Source: Doryteuthis pealeii
Taxonomy: Eukaryota; Mollusca; Cephalopoda; Myopsida; Loliginidae
Direction of reading: 5' to 3'
Length of the DNA: 64,000 nt
NCBI GenBank assembly: GCA_023376005.1
Contig: CM042176.1
Location: 10,114,351-10,178,350, forward strand
In this document: piece after piece, positions 11,090 through 22,157 of the stretch
How the letters are laid out: every line of letters begins with the position of its first letter
Position numbering within the stretch: the stretch's first letter is position 1
The notes under the pieces: generated by a model
Databases searched by the model: none
What the model was told of the DNA's origin: nothing
What the model saw: only the letters and a program-made list of their open reading frames with translations
Translations under genes and position numbers: made by a program

Positions 11090-12139
11090 TCTTATTATAA
11101 TGGAGATAGTGTGTTTGTCTGTAACCGAAACTATATGAAATAATGAAATGAAATAATGAAATTTATTGTGTACAGTACTCAGGTGCACCACAACTCATCA
11201 AAGTCTCATGTCAAGTACACAGAATAATGTATTAGTATCAGGAACATGTACAGTTTACAGTAGTAATATGCATGGATGTGTGCGCGTGTGTGCATATGTA
11301 TGTGGAGAGTGGCATCAGGTATAGTGTCGGTGGACTACAGGAAGCATGGAGGCTTTGAAAGATTCAGTGCTTCGGCAACCTACAACAGACGCGGACAGTT
11401 TATTCCATGTCTCCGCAATTCTGAGTGTGAAAAAATGTTCCGAAAGTCACGTGAGCAGTGCTGTTTTCTGACTTTGTAGACATGCCCACGTGTGTTAGAA
11501 AGATGGAGATCAAAAAGTCGATGTTGTTAAGATGATTAATGACCTTATGAGCGTTTACCAGGTCAGTTGCCAGATGCCAAAGTTTCAGTGAATTACGTCA
11601 CATTCTCCATGATTTTATTTTTATTTAAACCTTAATTAATAAAATTGTTTTACATTATTAATACTGTTGGCCTTATCTACATACTAATAACATGCAATTG
11701 TATTTATATATACAACAAAATAGTGGTTTACATTGTTAGCAAGAAGGCTAATTAGCATATTGATGATAAAAATTTAATTTTGATAAATATGTGCTTGGTG
11801 TTATTGATTTCTAATTGTTTGGTTTTATTTTAATAAATATGAGCAAAAATCTCAGAGATAAATCTTAAAAGAAATCCATTAACCAGAAGAAATAACAGTA
11901 ATTTTATTCTTTACTTCCTAATTTAAATAACTAGTTAAATTAGGAAAATTTAACTATGAAAGACAGGATTGATAGAAGAGTAAGTTTCAGTTATTCTATT
12001 TTTTTTATTATACTCCCTTCTGTTTCAAATCTTTTTATCTGCATTCTTATTTAGTTTCGTTAGCCTTTCTAATTTAATATGATATTTTATTACATTAAAA
12101 TTTAAATACTTGCACCTGGAGGGTGCATATATTTGCTAG
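11090..12139 (+). mobile_element. Helitron, both ends present, interrupted by a LINE fragment
   Basis: The 5' end TCTTATTATAATGGAG follows an A (11089), and the 3' end is a hairpin GCACCTGGAGGGTGC, TATATTTG, CTAG (12136-12139) followed by T. Insertion between A and T is the Helitron rule. Non-coding. A reverse-oriented LINE 3' end occupies 11138-11598; without it the element would be about 590 bp, close to the 602-bp copy at 52453-53054. Confidence 0.88.
11138..11598 (-). pseudogene. Non-LTR retrotransposon 3' end (C-terminal RT region)
   Basis: The minus strand encodes pieces of the peptide seen best at 51680-52140: a KVINHL-like segment, RGHAYKVRK-like and WNKLPAS-like residues, then FKASMLP. 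It ends in the AATAAATTTCATTATTT 3' tail. Frames are broken. It is inserted in the Helitron at 11090-12139, so it is younger than that element. Confidence 0.8.
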
Positions 12140-12140
12140 T

Positions 12141-12870
12141 AAATGTAATGATAATGTTCCAAATACAAAATTTATACTGCTACAGCTTGAAAATTCTATC
12201 CAGAACAGCATAATTCCAATGTAACATATCGGTTGGTCACATCAAGCCCTAGCACCTGTATGATTGCCCCAACCCTATTGCCCTTATGGCAAGCCCCAAG
12301 CCCCTTTTATCATATGGGTGCTAGAAGGCAGTGGATGCGGGTCTACATGTCCTGGGAATGACGTTAAACTCTATCTGATGGTGAGGTTCCAGTTCTGGAG
12401 GTTTGGGGAATGTGGAGCACCCCTTCATCACCATTGCTCCCTGGTCCACTCTGACCCGGAGTGGTAGTACCTGTTAGGGTCCCATCTATGGGTTAAATAG
12501 AAAAACATGAGTTTATAAACAAAATTGTATTATCCATTAAAAATGAAATTATTTCAAAACTTTGTCGGCATTAAACATTTTTGATTACCAAATTACCAAT
12601 AGAAGTATTCGGCATAAAATAACCCAAGGGGTTGACATGCCGTAAAACCCAACCAAACAAACCAATGTAACATGAAATGAGTACAAAAAGCTCTCTGTGT
12701 AGCAATTACAGATTCACCAGTCTTAAAAAAAAGTTTCAACAGCAAATGCACCGTATGCACCAGTCTAAGCCAGGATGATATCTGAAAAAAAAAAAAAAAG
12801 AAAATGGTAAGATAGAGCTACCATTGCCACTTGCCTAAGTTCATTTGCACCACCCAGACAGAGCTGGTGC
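12141..12870 (+). repeat. Copy 1 of a duplicated segment, split by R1
   Basis: Pieces 12141-12227 and 12662-12860 together match 13567-13835 (AAATGTAATGATGCTGTTCC, GCTTGAAAATTCTATCCAG, CAATTACAGCTTCACCAGTC). A third partial copy is at 15327-15388. Confidence 0.82.
12228..12661 (+). mobile_element. R1 retroposon with exact 12-bp target duplication
   Basis: Flanked by CCAATGTAACAT at 12216-12227 and 12662-12673. It begins ATCGGTTGGTCACATCAAGC, is shorter at the 5' end than the copy at 35602-36165, and ends in an A-rich AACCAAACAAA tail. The uninterrupted paralogue near 13650 serves as the empty site. The pattern is that of target-primed retroposition with 5' truncation. Confidence 0.92.
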
Positions 12871-12894
12871 TAGAGTCTCATGCACCCTCCCACC

Positions 12895-13345
12895 ATCTAT
12901 CTATACATACTCTGGCGTCTGGCAACTGACCTGGTAAACGCTCATAAGGTCATTAATCATCTTAGCAACAGCAACCTTGAGCACCTTTTTGATCTCCATG
13001 TTTCTAAAACACGTGGGCATGCCTACAAAGTCAGAAAACACTATAGCTCACATGACTTTCGGAAATATTTTTTCACGCTCAGTGTTGCCGAGGCATGGAA
13101 TAAGCTGCCTGCGTCCGTTGTAGGCTGCCAAAACACTGCATCTTTCAAAGCCTCCATGCTTCCTGTATTCTGCCAATACTATACCTGATAATCCCATCCA
13201 CACACATATGCACACACGCGCACACATACATGTATATTATTACTGTATGCTATTCATGTTTCTGACACTAATACATTATTCTATGTACTAGACATGAGAC
13301 TTTGATGAGTTGTGGTGCACCTGAGCACTGTACACAATAAATTTC
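12895..13345 (+). pseudogene. Non-LTR retrotransposon 3' end
   Basis: An open frame reads TDLVNAHKVINHL, EHLFDLHVSKTRGHAYKVRK, FFTLSVAEAWNKLPASVVG and FKASMLPVF before a stop at about 13188. This is the conserved C-terminal tail that follows the RT domain in many jockey/CR1-type LINEs. The 3' UTR ends CACAATAAATTTCATTAT. There is no RT catalytic domain. Confidence 0.85.
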
Positions 13346-13645
13346 ATTATATATATAATGGGCAGTTGGTGTGTATGCATGTCCAGATAAACAACAAAAA
13401 TAAAACAATTAATGAAAAAGTAAATATATATACATTAAATATCACCAGTTCTTGCTTTTTGTGCAAAAATTATGAAGATTTGATTTATATTCAAAGATAT
13501 TTAAAAATTAAAATATACATAGAAATAGCATTGAAATCCTACTATTCATTAAATCTATAGTAATCCATAAATGTAATGATGCTGTTCCATATAGAAAATC
13601 AATACTACTATGGCTTGAAAATTCTATCCAGAACAGCATAATTCC
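13270..13645 (+). repeat. ~375-bp duplicated segment, copy A
   Basis: Spans the LINE 3' UTR and unique sequence (GTCCAGATAAACAACAAAAA, CCAGTTCTTGCTTTTTGTGC). A nearly identical copy lies at 15008-15388. The duplicates bracket most of the ~50-bp minisatellite. Confidence 0.9.
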
Positions 13646-13984
13646 AATTTAACATGAAATGAGCACAAAAAGCTGTCTGTGTAGCAATTACAGCTTCACC
13701 AGTCTTAAAAAAAAAAAGTTTCAACAGCAATAGCACAGTGTGCACCAGTCCAAACCCTGATTGTATGTGAAAAAGATAAAAGGTAAGACATTAACTTGAT
13801 GGAGCTACCATTGACACTTGCCTTGCACCAGACAGGTGACAATTTAAAATGTGGGAAATATCTCTGCTGCACTTTTTATTAGATAGAAATACTTGATATA
13901 GTTATTTACTAAGCTTAGCTTAGATGCGGCACAAGGCCAGAAGTGAGGGACACTCACTAACAATGGTCTGCTAATCTAGCTTGC

Positions 13985-14935
13985 TAACCATTACAGATAG
14001 GAATACTTAATACCTTATAACTGTTCAAATTATTTGAATTAGATAAGAATACTTGGAACCATATAACCATGTGTGTAAATTATTTGTATTACATAGGAAT
14101 ACTCCAAACTATATAACTAAATTATTTGTATTACATAGGGATACTTGAAACCATATAACTGTAAATTATTTGTATTAGATAAGAATACTTGAAACCATAC
14201 AACTGTGTGTAAATTATTTGTATTAGATAGGAATACTTGAAGCCATACAACTGTAAATTATTTGTATTAGATAGGAATACTTGAAACCATATCACTAAAT
14301 TATTTGCATTAGATAAGAATACTTGGAACCATATAACCATGTGTGTAAATTATTTGTATTACATAGGAAATACTCCAAACCATATAACTAAATTATTTGT
14401 ATTATATAGGGATACTTGAAACTATATAACTGTAAATTATTTGTATTATATAGGGATACTTGAAACCATATAACTGTAAATTATTTGTATTATATAGGGA
14501 TACTTGAAACCATACAACTGTGTGTAAATTATTTGTATTAGGAATACTTGAAGCCATACAACTCTGTGTAAATTATTTGCATTAGATAGGAATACTTGAA
14601 GCCATATAACCATGTGTGTAAATTATTCGTATTACATAGGAATACTTGAAACCATACAACTGTGTAGATTATTTGTATTAGATAGGAATACTTGAAACTA
14701 TAAAACTGTGTAAATTATTTGTATTAGATAGGAATACTTGAAACCATATCACTAATTATTTGCATTAGATAGGAATACTTGAAACCATGTAACTGTGTGT
14801 AAATTATTTGTATTAGGAGTACTTGATATCATATAACTGTATTAAGAATAGTTACTTGAAGTTAAATTACTAAGAATCATTATTAGTTACTTGAAACCAT
14901 ATAATTATTAGTATTAACAAAAATTATCATACAAA
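13985..14935 (+). repeat. ~50-bp minisatellite array, block 1
   Basis: Monomers contain AAATTATTTGTATTAGATAG, GAATACTTGAAACCATATAA and CTGTGTGT, with length variation from 37 to 52 bases. About 18 units. The minus strand can be read as MVSSIPM-type peptides, which are repeat artefacts. Confidence 0.93.
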
Positions 14936-15007
14936 AAATTAGTTGCAAAAAGATCACTTATAAAATCGCCCAAAACAATTGGTGCAATTAAAATTTAGGA
15001 ATCCAAA

Positions 15008-15388
15008 CTTCATGACACTAATACATTATTCTGTGTACTAGATATGAGACTTTGATGAGTTGTGGTGCACCTGAGCACTGTACACAATAAATTTCATTAT
15101 ATATATAATGGGCATGTGTAATATATATGTGTGTATGCATGTCCAGATAAACAACAAAAATAAAACAATTAATGAAAAAGTAAATATATATACATTAAAT
15201 ATCACCAGTTCTTGCTTTTTGTGCAAAAATTATGAAGATTCAATTTATATTCAAAGATATTTAAAAATTAAAATATACATAGAAATAGCATTGAAATTCT
15301 ACTATTCGTTAGATCTATAGTAATCCATAAATGTAATGATGCTGTTCCATATTGAAAATCAATACTGCTATGGCTTGAAAATTCTATC
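15008..15388 (+). repeat. ~375-bp duplicated segment, copy B
   Basis: Copy of 13270-13645, including the LINE 3' UTR. The match breaks at GAAAATTCTATCC, where minisatellite block 2 begins. Confidence 0.9.
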
Positions 15389-15680
15389 CTATTACATAGG
15401 AATACTTGAAACCATATAACTAAATTATTTGTATTATATAGAGATACTTGAAACCATACAACTGTGTGTAAATTATTTGTATTAGGAATACTTGAAGCCA
15501 TACAACTCTGTATAAAGTATTTGTATTAGATAGGAATACTTGAAGCCATATAACTGTGTGTAAATTATTTGTATTAGATAGGAATACTTGAAACCATATA
15601 ACTGTAAATTATTTGTATTATATAGGGATACTTGAAACCATACAACTGTGTAAATTATTTGTATTAGATAGGAATACTTA
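15388..15680 (+). repeat. ~50-bp minisatellite array, block 2
   Basis: Same monomer as block 1, about six units. The downstream flank (TATAAAATCGCCCAAAACAA) also follows block 1 at about 14958, so the duplicated unit includes array plus flank. Confidence 0.9.
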
Positions 15681-15848
15681 TAAAATCGCCCAAAACAATT
15701 GCTGTAATTAAAACTTAGGAATCCAAACTTTTATGATTGCTAGTCTGTATTCAGTCCAAAATATCTAATATTGTTCACAAAGTTGGACTGATTCCAAAAT
15801 GGTATAATATTTTGGGCTATTGTCTCTAGAAGTTACATGGAAAAATCT

Positions 15849-16285
15849 GGGTAATCTGAACATTAGCTACATAAATGAGAGTAACCTCCCTTTGTTTTCA
15901 TTTCCCCATAAATCTACACTGAAATACAAATTTGTTTGAACAAAACAAACCAAACTAAATGATTATGGTATAGAAGTATCTACAATCTCATCTTATTATA
16001 ATGGAGATAGTGTGTTTGTCTGTAACCGAAACTATGTCATTGACTCAAGTCACAATCCCCTTTGTTATTTAAATCTACACTGAAATACGAATTTGTTCGA
16101 ATCCATAAAACTGAATGTTTTAACACGAAAATATCATGAAATGTGTTCTTAATTGTGCTTGCGCATTATTTGAAATAAACTTAATTGTTATTAATGAAGA
16201 TGGCTGACCAAAACATACGGCTTCCTCAAAGTGAAAGAAACAAGGGGAGGTTACTCTCATTTATGTAGCTAATGTTCAGATTACC
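15849..16285. mobile_element. MITE-B copy with an insertion of R1-tail/Helitron sequence
   Basis: Left end GGTAATCTGAACATTAGC and right end GCTAATGTTCAGATTACC. The flanks share AAAATCT, a 7-bp imperfect duplication. The left arm is broken at about 15940 by an A/C-rich R1-type tail, a unique stretch and the first ~80 bases of a Helitron, after which MITE-B resumes. Confidence 0.85.
15991..16072 (+). mobile_element. Helitron 5' terminal fragment
   Basis: TCTTATTATAATGGAGATAG through GTCTGTAACCGAAACTATG to CAATCCCCTTTGTTATTTA. The ~40 bases before it match those before the Helitron at 11090. Confidence 0.85.
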
Positions 16286-16342
16286 AAAATCTGATACACT
16301 GACGTTCACATTTATTATTAGAGAAGAATAATTACTTGAACT

Positions 16343-16545
16343 AGTTCGATCCCGGTCCTCGCCAACTCAGCGTATGAGTAGCACAGGGATCTGTGCGGTA
16401 AAGTAAGGAGCTGATGGTAGGTGTGGTGCTCTACCTCAGATGCAAAACACAATCTCCTTGGTCTGGCGCTAGTGAAAAGGGGATAGACTCCCTCGCTGAT
16501 TGGCTGATACCGACATTAGGCTGCCCCGACGACTTTACTTATTAT
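16343..16545 (+). mobile_element. SINE-T, 5'-truncated
   Basis: Starts within the B box (AGTTCGATCCCGGTCCTCGCC) and continues to GACGACTTTACTTATT. The A box is absent. Confidence 0.85.
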
Positions 16546-16837
16546 TAGTTACTTAAAATGTTACGATTCGTGCAGCCATTTTAGGGCTGTAGGTGAAAGC
16601 AGTTTTACTGTGGAGATCCCTTGTGGCATAAAGTTTGATCCTTTCTTGAAGTAGAAAGATGTAGTATCAGTTTTAATCCTTGTCAGCTGATCCATGTTAA
16701 AGAATTGTATAATCCTCATCAGTTGGTCCGTGCTTAGGGAGTTGTATAATCCTTGTCCATTCGTCTGTACATCCAACGATCAATTGTGCGGCAATTTATC
16801 AACACCTTTAAATAGTGAATCAAATACATTTTTGAGC

Positions 16838-16905
16838 ATTTTGATTGGCTGCTGTTTTGGAACAGTCTATAAATACAAGTTGCAATCTTCAGCACAATCT
16901 TATAC
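16838..16905 (+). promoter_or_regulatory. Possible RNA polymerase II core promoter
   Basis: An inverted CCAAT motif (GATTGGCT) at about 16842, a TATAAATA box at 16868-16875 and TCAGCA-like initiator sequence about 30 bases downstream. No gene follows, so a decayed LTR is as likely as a gene promoter. Confidence 0.3.
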
Positions 16906-17404
16906 CCAGAAATAACCCAAAAATTATTAGAAAAGGTATAATTGTTTATTAAGGCTTATTATTAGTTACTTAAAACCATATAATTATTTGTATTAGATAG
17001 GAATACTTGAAACTATGCCATTAAAATCAAGTAAAGTAACTTCTTATTTTAAAAATCTTATAATTTATTTCTGAATCATTATTATTAGGTTTTTATATAC
17101 AGATAAAATACAGAGCCCTGAATGAAAATGCAAGACCAGGTTGTTGGAAATTAATAAAGGTTTTATTTAACACAGTGTAGAGAAATGCTTCTACCCTAGA
17201 AGTGACTTAATTAGCTCAACCGTGTTGTGCAATGGTCCATCCAGTATGAACCACAATCAAGAAGTGTCGTGGTGGAAACCCCACTTCCAGATTTCCATCA
17301 AACCCCTACTGATCAAGGGGAGTAACTCTAGATTTTATTAGGTCTGAACCTAACAATTACTTTTACAAAAAATGAATATGAGAAGAACACACATAACATA
17401 AACT
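16906..17404. other. No identifiable feature
   Basis: AT-rich with one scrap of the ~50-bp minisatellite at about 16980-17010. No coding or repeat family recognised otherwise. Confidence 0.5.
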
Positions 17405-17722
17405 TTTATTTAAAATTCTATATGAGCACTGGCATTTGCCTCCAGCCTCTCAAGCCGCTCGGAAATCGCACCAAATGATCCTCCTGAGAACTCTTGTGGA
17501 ATGGCAGAAATAAATTCTCGTATTTGTCCTTCAAGTTCTACCAGTTTCATAGAATAGACTTACTCCTTCAACCAATCCCAAAGAAAAAAGTCACAGGGTG
17601 TTAAATCAAGACTTCTGGCTGGCCACATACATGGACCACATCTACCCATCCATCTCCCAGGGAATTCACAAACACCAATAGCAAAAGGTGGAGGAGCACC
17701 ATTTTGCACAACACAGATTTAA
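17405..17722 (-). pseudogene. DDE transposase C-terminal fragment (IS630/Tc1-mariner-like)
   Basis: The minus strand reads NGAPPPFAIGVCEFPGRW, MGRCGPCMWPARS, then LDLTPCDFFLWDWLKE, a TAA stop, and on in the same frame with VYSMKLVELEGQIREF and ERLERLEANASAHIEF, ending at a stop. The W-P-x-R-S-x-D-L-T-P-x-D-F-F-L-W block is the conserved C-terminal catalytic motif of IS630/Tc1-like transposases; the final catalytic Asp is present. The N-terminal two thirds are missing, replaced by the satellite starting at about 17735. The in-frame stop makes it non-functional. Confidence 0.85.
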
Positions 17723-17734
17723 TTGCCATATATC

Positions 17735-19905
17735 AAGGAACATACATTAAAGAATTGAGAAAAATGTAACTGAATATAAAGAAATTATAAATAGTTTAAA
17801 ATAGGGTGTTACTTTTCAATCACCCTGTGCATTAAGGAACATATATTAAAGAATTGAGAAAAATGTAACTGCATATAAAGAAATTATAAATAGTTTAAAA
17901 TAGGGAGTTACTTTTCAATCAGCCTGTATATTAAGGAACATACATTAAAGAATTGAGAAAAATGTAACTGAATATAAAGAAATTATAAATAGTTTAAAAT
18001 AGGGAGTTACTTTTCAATCAGCCTGTGTATTAAGGAACTTACATTGAAGAATTGAGAAAGATTTAACTGCATATAAAGAAATTATAAATATTTTAAAATA
18101 GGGAGTTACTTTTCAATCACCCTGTATATTAAGGAACATACATTAAAGAATTGAGAAAAATGTAACTGCATATAAAGAAATTATAAATAGTTTAAAATAG
18201 GAGTTACTTTTCAATCACCCTGTATATTAAGGAACATACATTAAAGAATTGAGAAAAATGTAACTGAATATAAAAAATTATAAATAGTTTAAAATAGGGA
18301 GTTACTTTTCAATCAGCCTGTATATTAAGGAACATACATTAAAGAATTGAGAAAAATGTAACTGCATATAAAGAAATTATAAATAGTTTAAAATAGGGAG
18401 TTACTTTTCAATCACCCTGTATATTAAGGAACATACATTAAAGAATTGAGAAAAATGTAACTGAATATAAAGAAATTATAAATAGTTTAAAATAGGGAGT
18501 TACTTTTCAATCAGCCTGTATATTAAGGAACATACATTAAAGAATTGAGAAAAATGTAACTGAATATAAAAACAATTATAAATAGTTTAAAATAGGGAAT
18601 TACTTTTCAATCACCCTGTATATTAAGGAACATACATTAAAGAATTGAGAAAAATGTAACTGCATATAAAGAAATTATAAATATTTTAAAATAGGGAGTT
18701 ACTTTTCAATCACCCTGTATATTAAGGAACATACATTAAAGAATTGAGAAAAATGTAACTGATATAAAAAATTATAAATAGTTTAAAATAGGGAGTTACT
18801 TTTCAATCACCCTGTATATTAAGGAACATACATTAAAGAATTGAGAAAAATGTAACTGCATATAAAAAGAATTATAAATAGTTTAAAATAGGGTGTTACT
18901 TTTCAATCAGCCTGTATATTAAGGAACATACATTAAAGAATTGAGAAAAATGTAACTGAATATAAAGAAATTATAAATAGTTTAAAATAGGGAGTTACTT
19001 TTCAATCACCCTGTATATTAAGGAACATACATTAAAGAATAGAGAAAAATGTAACTGAATATAAAAAAAATTATAAATAGTTTAAAATAGGGAGTTACTT
19101 TTCAATCACCCTGTATATTAAGGAACATACATTAAAGAATTGAGAAAAATGTAACTGCATATAAAAAGAATTATAAATAGTTTAAAATAGGGTGTTACTT
19201 TTCAATCAGCCTGTATATTAAGGAACATACATTAAAGAATTGAGAAAAATGTAACTGAATATAAAGAAATTATAAATAGTTTAAAATAGGGAGTTACTTT
19301 TCAATCACCCTGTATATTAAGGAACATACATTAAAGAATTGAGAAAAATGTAACTGCATATGAAGAAATTATAAATAGTTTAAAATAGGGAGTTACTTTT
19401 CAATCACCCTGTATATTAAGGAACATACATTAAAGAATTGAGAAAAATGTAACTGCATATGAAGAAATTATAAATAGTTTAAAATAGGGAGTTACTTTTC
19501 AATCGCCTGTATATTAAGGAACATACATTAAAGAATTGAGAAAAATGTAACTGAATATAAAGAAATTATAAATAGTTTAAAATAGGAGTTACTTTTCAAT
19601 CGCCCTGTATATTAAGGAACATACATTAAAGAATTGAAAAATGTAACTGAATATAAAAAATTATAAATAGTTTAAAATAGGGAGTTACTTTTCAATCAGC
19701 CTGTATATTAAGGAACATACATTAAAGAATTGAGAAAAATGTAACTGCATATAAAAAAATTATAAATAGTTTAAAATAGGGTGTTACTTTTCAATCACCC
19801 TGTATATTAAGGAACATACATTAAAGAATTGAGAAAAATGTAACTGACTATAAAAAAATTATAAATAGTTTAAAATAGGGAGTTACTTTTCAATCACCCT
19901 GTATT
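17735..19905 (+). repeat. ~98-bp satellite array, block 1 (about 22 copies)
   Basis: Monomer: TATTAAGGAACATACATTAA, GAATTGAGAAAAATGTAACT, a TATAAAGAAATTATAAATAG stretch, AAAATAGGGAGTTAC and TTTTCAATCACCCTGTA. Variation is mostly CATAT/AATAT, CACC/CAGC and small indels, with signs of higher-order alternation. The monomer ends in what looks like the terminal repeat of the adjacent transposon. Confidence 0.95.
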
Positions 19906-20044
19906 TAAAAGAAAGCGGATATTGCTTGATGTTAGAAATATATACAGGCTAATTGTAAAGATTAAATATATTATAATTTATTTCTGAATCATTATTTCTA
20001 CAAAAAACGAATATGAGAAGAACACACATAACATGGATTTTTAT

Positions 20045-20112
20045 TTAAAATTCTACATGGGTACCAGCATTCGCCTCCAGCCTCTCAAGCCGCTCGGGAA
20101 TCACATCAAGTG
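20045..20112 (-). pseudogene. Second copy of the transposase C-terminus, more truncated
   Basis: The minus strand ends PERLERLEANAGTHVEF and a stop, near-identical to the end of 17405-17722, with the same 3' flank (GAGAAGAACACACATAACAT). Only about 20 codons remain before the sequence changes and satellite block 2 begins. Confidence 0.82.
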
Positions 20113-20156
20113 AAAGAAAATAATCAATCTGAAAAGCAAAACAACACAGATTTAAT

Positions 20157-20866
20157 TGCCATATATTAAGGAACAAACATACATTAAAGAATTGAGAAAA
20201 TGTAACTGAATATAAAGAAATTATAAATAGTTTAAAATAGGAGTTACTTTTCAATCACCCTATATATTAAGGAACATACATTAAAGAATTGAGAAAATGT
20301 AACTGATATAAAAAGAATTATAAATAGTTTAAATAGGAGTTACTTTTCAATCAACCTGTATATTAAGGAACATACATTAAAGAATTGAGAAAATGTAACT
20401 GTATATAAAAAGAATTATAAATAGTTTAAAATAGGGAGTTACTTTTCAATCACCCTGTATATTAAGGAACACACATTAAAGAATTGAGAAAAATGTAACT
20501 GAATATAAAGAAATTATAAATAGTTTAAAATAGGGAGCTACTTTTCAATCAGCCTGTATATTAAGGAACATACATTAAAGAATTGAGAAAAATGTAACTG
20601 CATATAAAAACAATTATAAATAGTTTAAAATAGGGAGTTACTTTTCAATCACCCTGTATATTAAGGAACACACATTAAAGAATTGAGAAAAATGTAACTG
20701 AATATAAAGAAATTATAAATAGTTTAAAATAGGGAGCTACTTTTCAATCAGCCTGTATATTAAGGAACATACATTAAAGAATTGAGAAAAATGTAACTGC
20801 ATATAAAAACAATTATAAATAGTTTAAAATAGGGAGTTACTTTTCAGTCACCCTGTATTGTGCACT
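20157..20866 (+). repeat. ~98-bp satellite array, block 2 (about 7 copies)
   Basis: Same monomer as block 1. The last unit ends TTTTCAGTCACCCTGTA at 20858 and passes directly into different sequence, as a transposon end would. Confidence 0.95.
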
Positions 20867-20968
20867 TCTTTTCAAGTAAATAAAAATTATTTGGAGTGGG
20901 TGCAGAAGTGTACCCACATCAAATAGTCACTCTGTATGCAACAATAAGATTTCAACCATTTTTTTGTT

Positions 20969-21108
20969 GTTGTTATTTTCGGACGATGTGCCATCTGGCC
21001 TTCTTCAGGTAATCCTTGTCAGACTCGGGATAAGTAACTGAAGAAGGCCAGAAGGCACATCGTCCGAAATGTTGTACAGATAACAATAAAGATGAGGGCA
21101 ATAGACAA
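20969..21108. mobile_element. H1 tails as a short head-to-head inverted dimer
   Basis: The minus-strand tail (TTCGGACGATGTGCCATCTG, CTTCTTCAGG) meets a plus-strand tail (CTGAAGAAGGCC, GTCCGAAATGTTGTAC, AACAATAAAGATGAGG). Both heads are missing. The unit is flanked by a ~35-bp imperfect direct repeat, TCTGTATGCAACAATAA..., at 20931-20968 and 21109-21144. Confidence 0.78.
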
Positions 21109-21146
21109 TCTGTATGCAACAATAAAATTTCGACAATTTTTTTCCC

Positions 21147-21435
21147 TTATCTGGGTGCTAGAAGGCGGTGACTGAGGGTCTACATGTCCTGGGAATGACA
21201 TTAAACTCTATCTGATGGTGAGGTTCCAGTTGTGGAGGTTTGGGGAATGTGGAGCACCCCTTCATCACCATTGCTCCCTGGTCCACTCTGACCCGGAGTG
21301 GTAGTACCTGTTAGGGTCCCATCTATGGGTTAAATAGAAAAATGTATTTATAAAAAATTGTATTATCCATTAAGAATTGATTTATTTCAAAACTTTATCA
21401 GCATTAAATGACCCACTGAGATTGATATGCCGTAT
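21147..21435 (+). mobile_element. R1 retroposon, 5'-truncated
   Basis: From CTTATCTGGGTGCTAGAAGG through the R1 core to GATTGATATGCCGTA. Confidence 0.85.
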
Positions 21436-22157
21436 GTTACATACGCCTATCATTCAACGCTATACAGCACTTTTCATCAGAGAGACCAAAGAAAATTGAG
21501 GGACATATATGCAAAAACTTGGCAACAAACAACAATAAAGCACAATATTATTTTAAACACAACATTTAATTCAAGTTTGTAGTCTTTGGGAATCATAATA
21601 CGAACGCCGACAGGCTAGAGTTTATAATGTCATTTTGGTGGAATTTCTTCTTCAAAATCAATTTAGAAAGGTTCATAATGAAAGGACTTTGCACTTATCT
21701 TTGTTTTATGGGTGATTCGTTTTCCGTGATAATGATTATTCCGGTATTAGTTCTTTATCTGGCATTTTCAATTGTGGTAACTTTCTTCTTGGGAGACATT
21801 CTTTGTCTTCCCTCCCCCACGAGATGTTCACTGACCGGTCCCGAGTACTAACTGTTGAAAACTGACAATAGGGATCGCTTTCCCTTCCTCCAAATCGTGA
21901 CGTCACCTGTTTTGCGTACGTGGGTAAAGCAATGAGTGTAGTATCAGTTTTTCGTTTCCCTCCGCAAGGTCGGCTACGGCCATGACTAAGCGAAATTTTA
22001 GGGTCACATTCTGGGACTCCCCCCCTCTCCAGGCGTCAGCAGTCTTTCATATTCTAGGAGTTTCCAAATTTTTGATAGTTTGGTAAACGTAACATGTAAA
22101 ACAAAACAAAACCAAAACCAAAAATCAACTTTTTTTTTTTGTTATTTTCAGGTTCTG
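21436..22157. other. Upstream region of the mariner copy
   Basis: Less AT-rich than its surroundings from 21790 to 22060. Contains a CRE-like TGACGTCA at 21898-21905 and ends in a T-rich tract and TTTTCAG just before the transposase reading frame. No coding sequence recognised. Confidence 0.45.
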
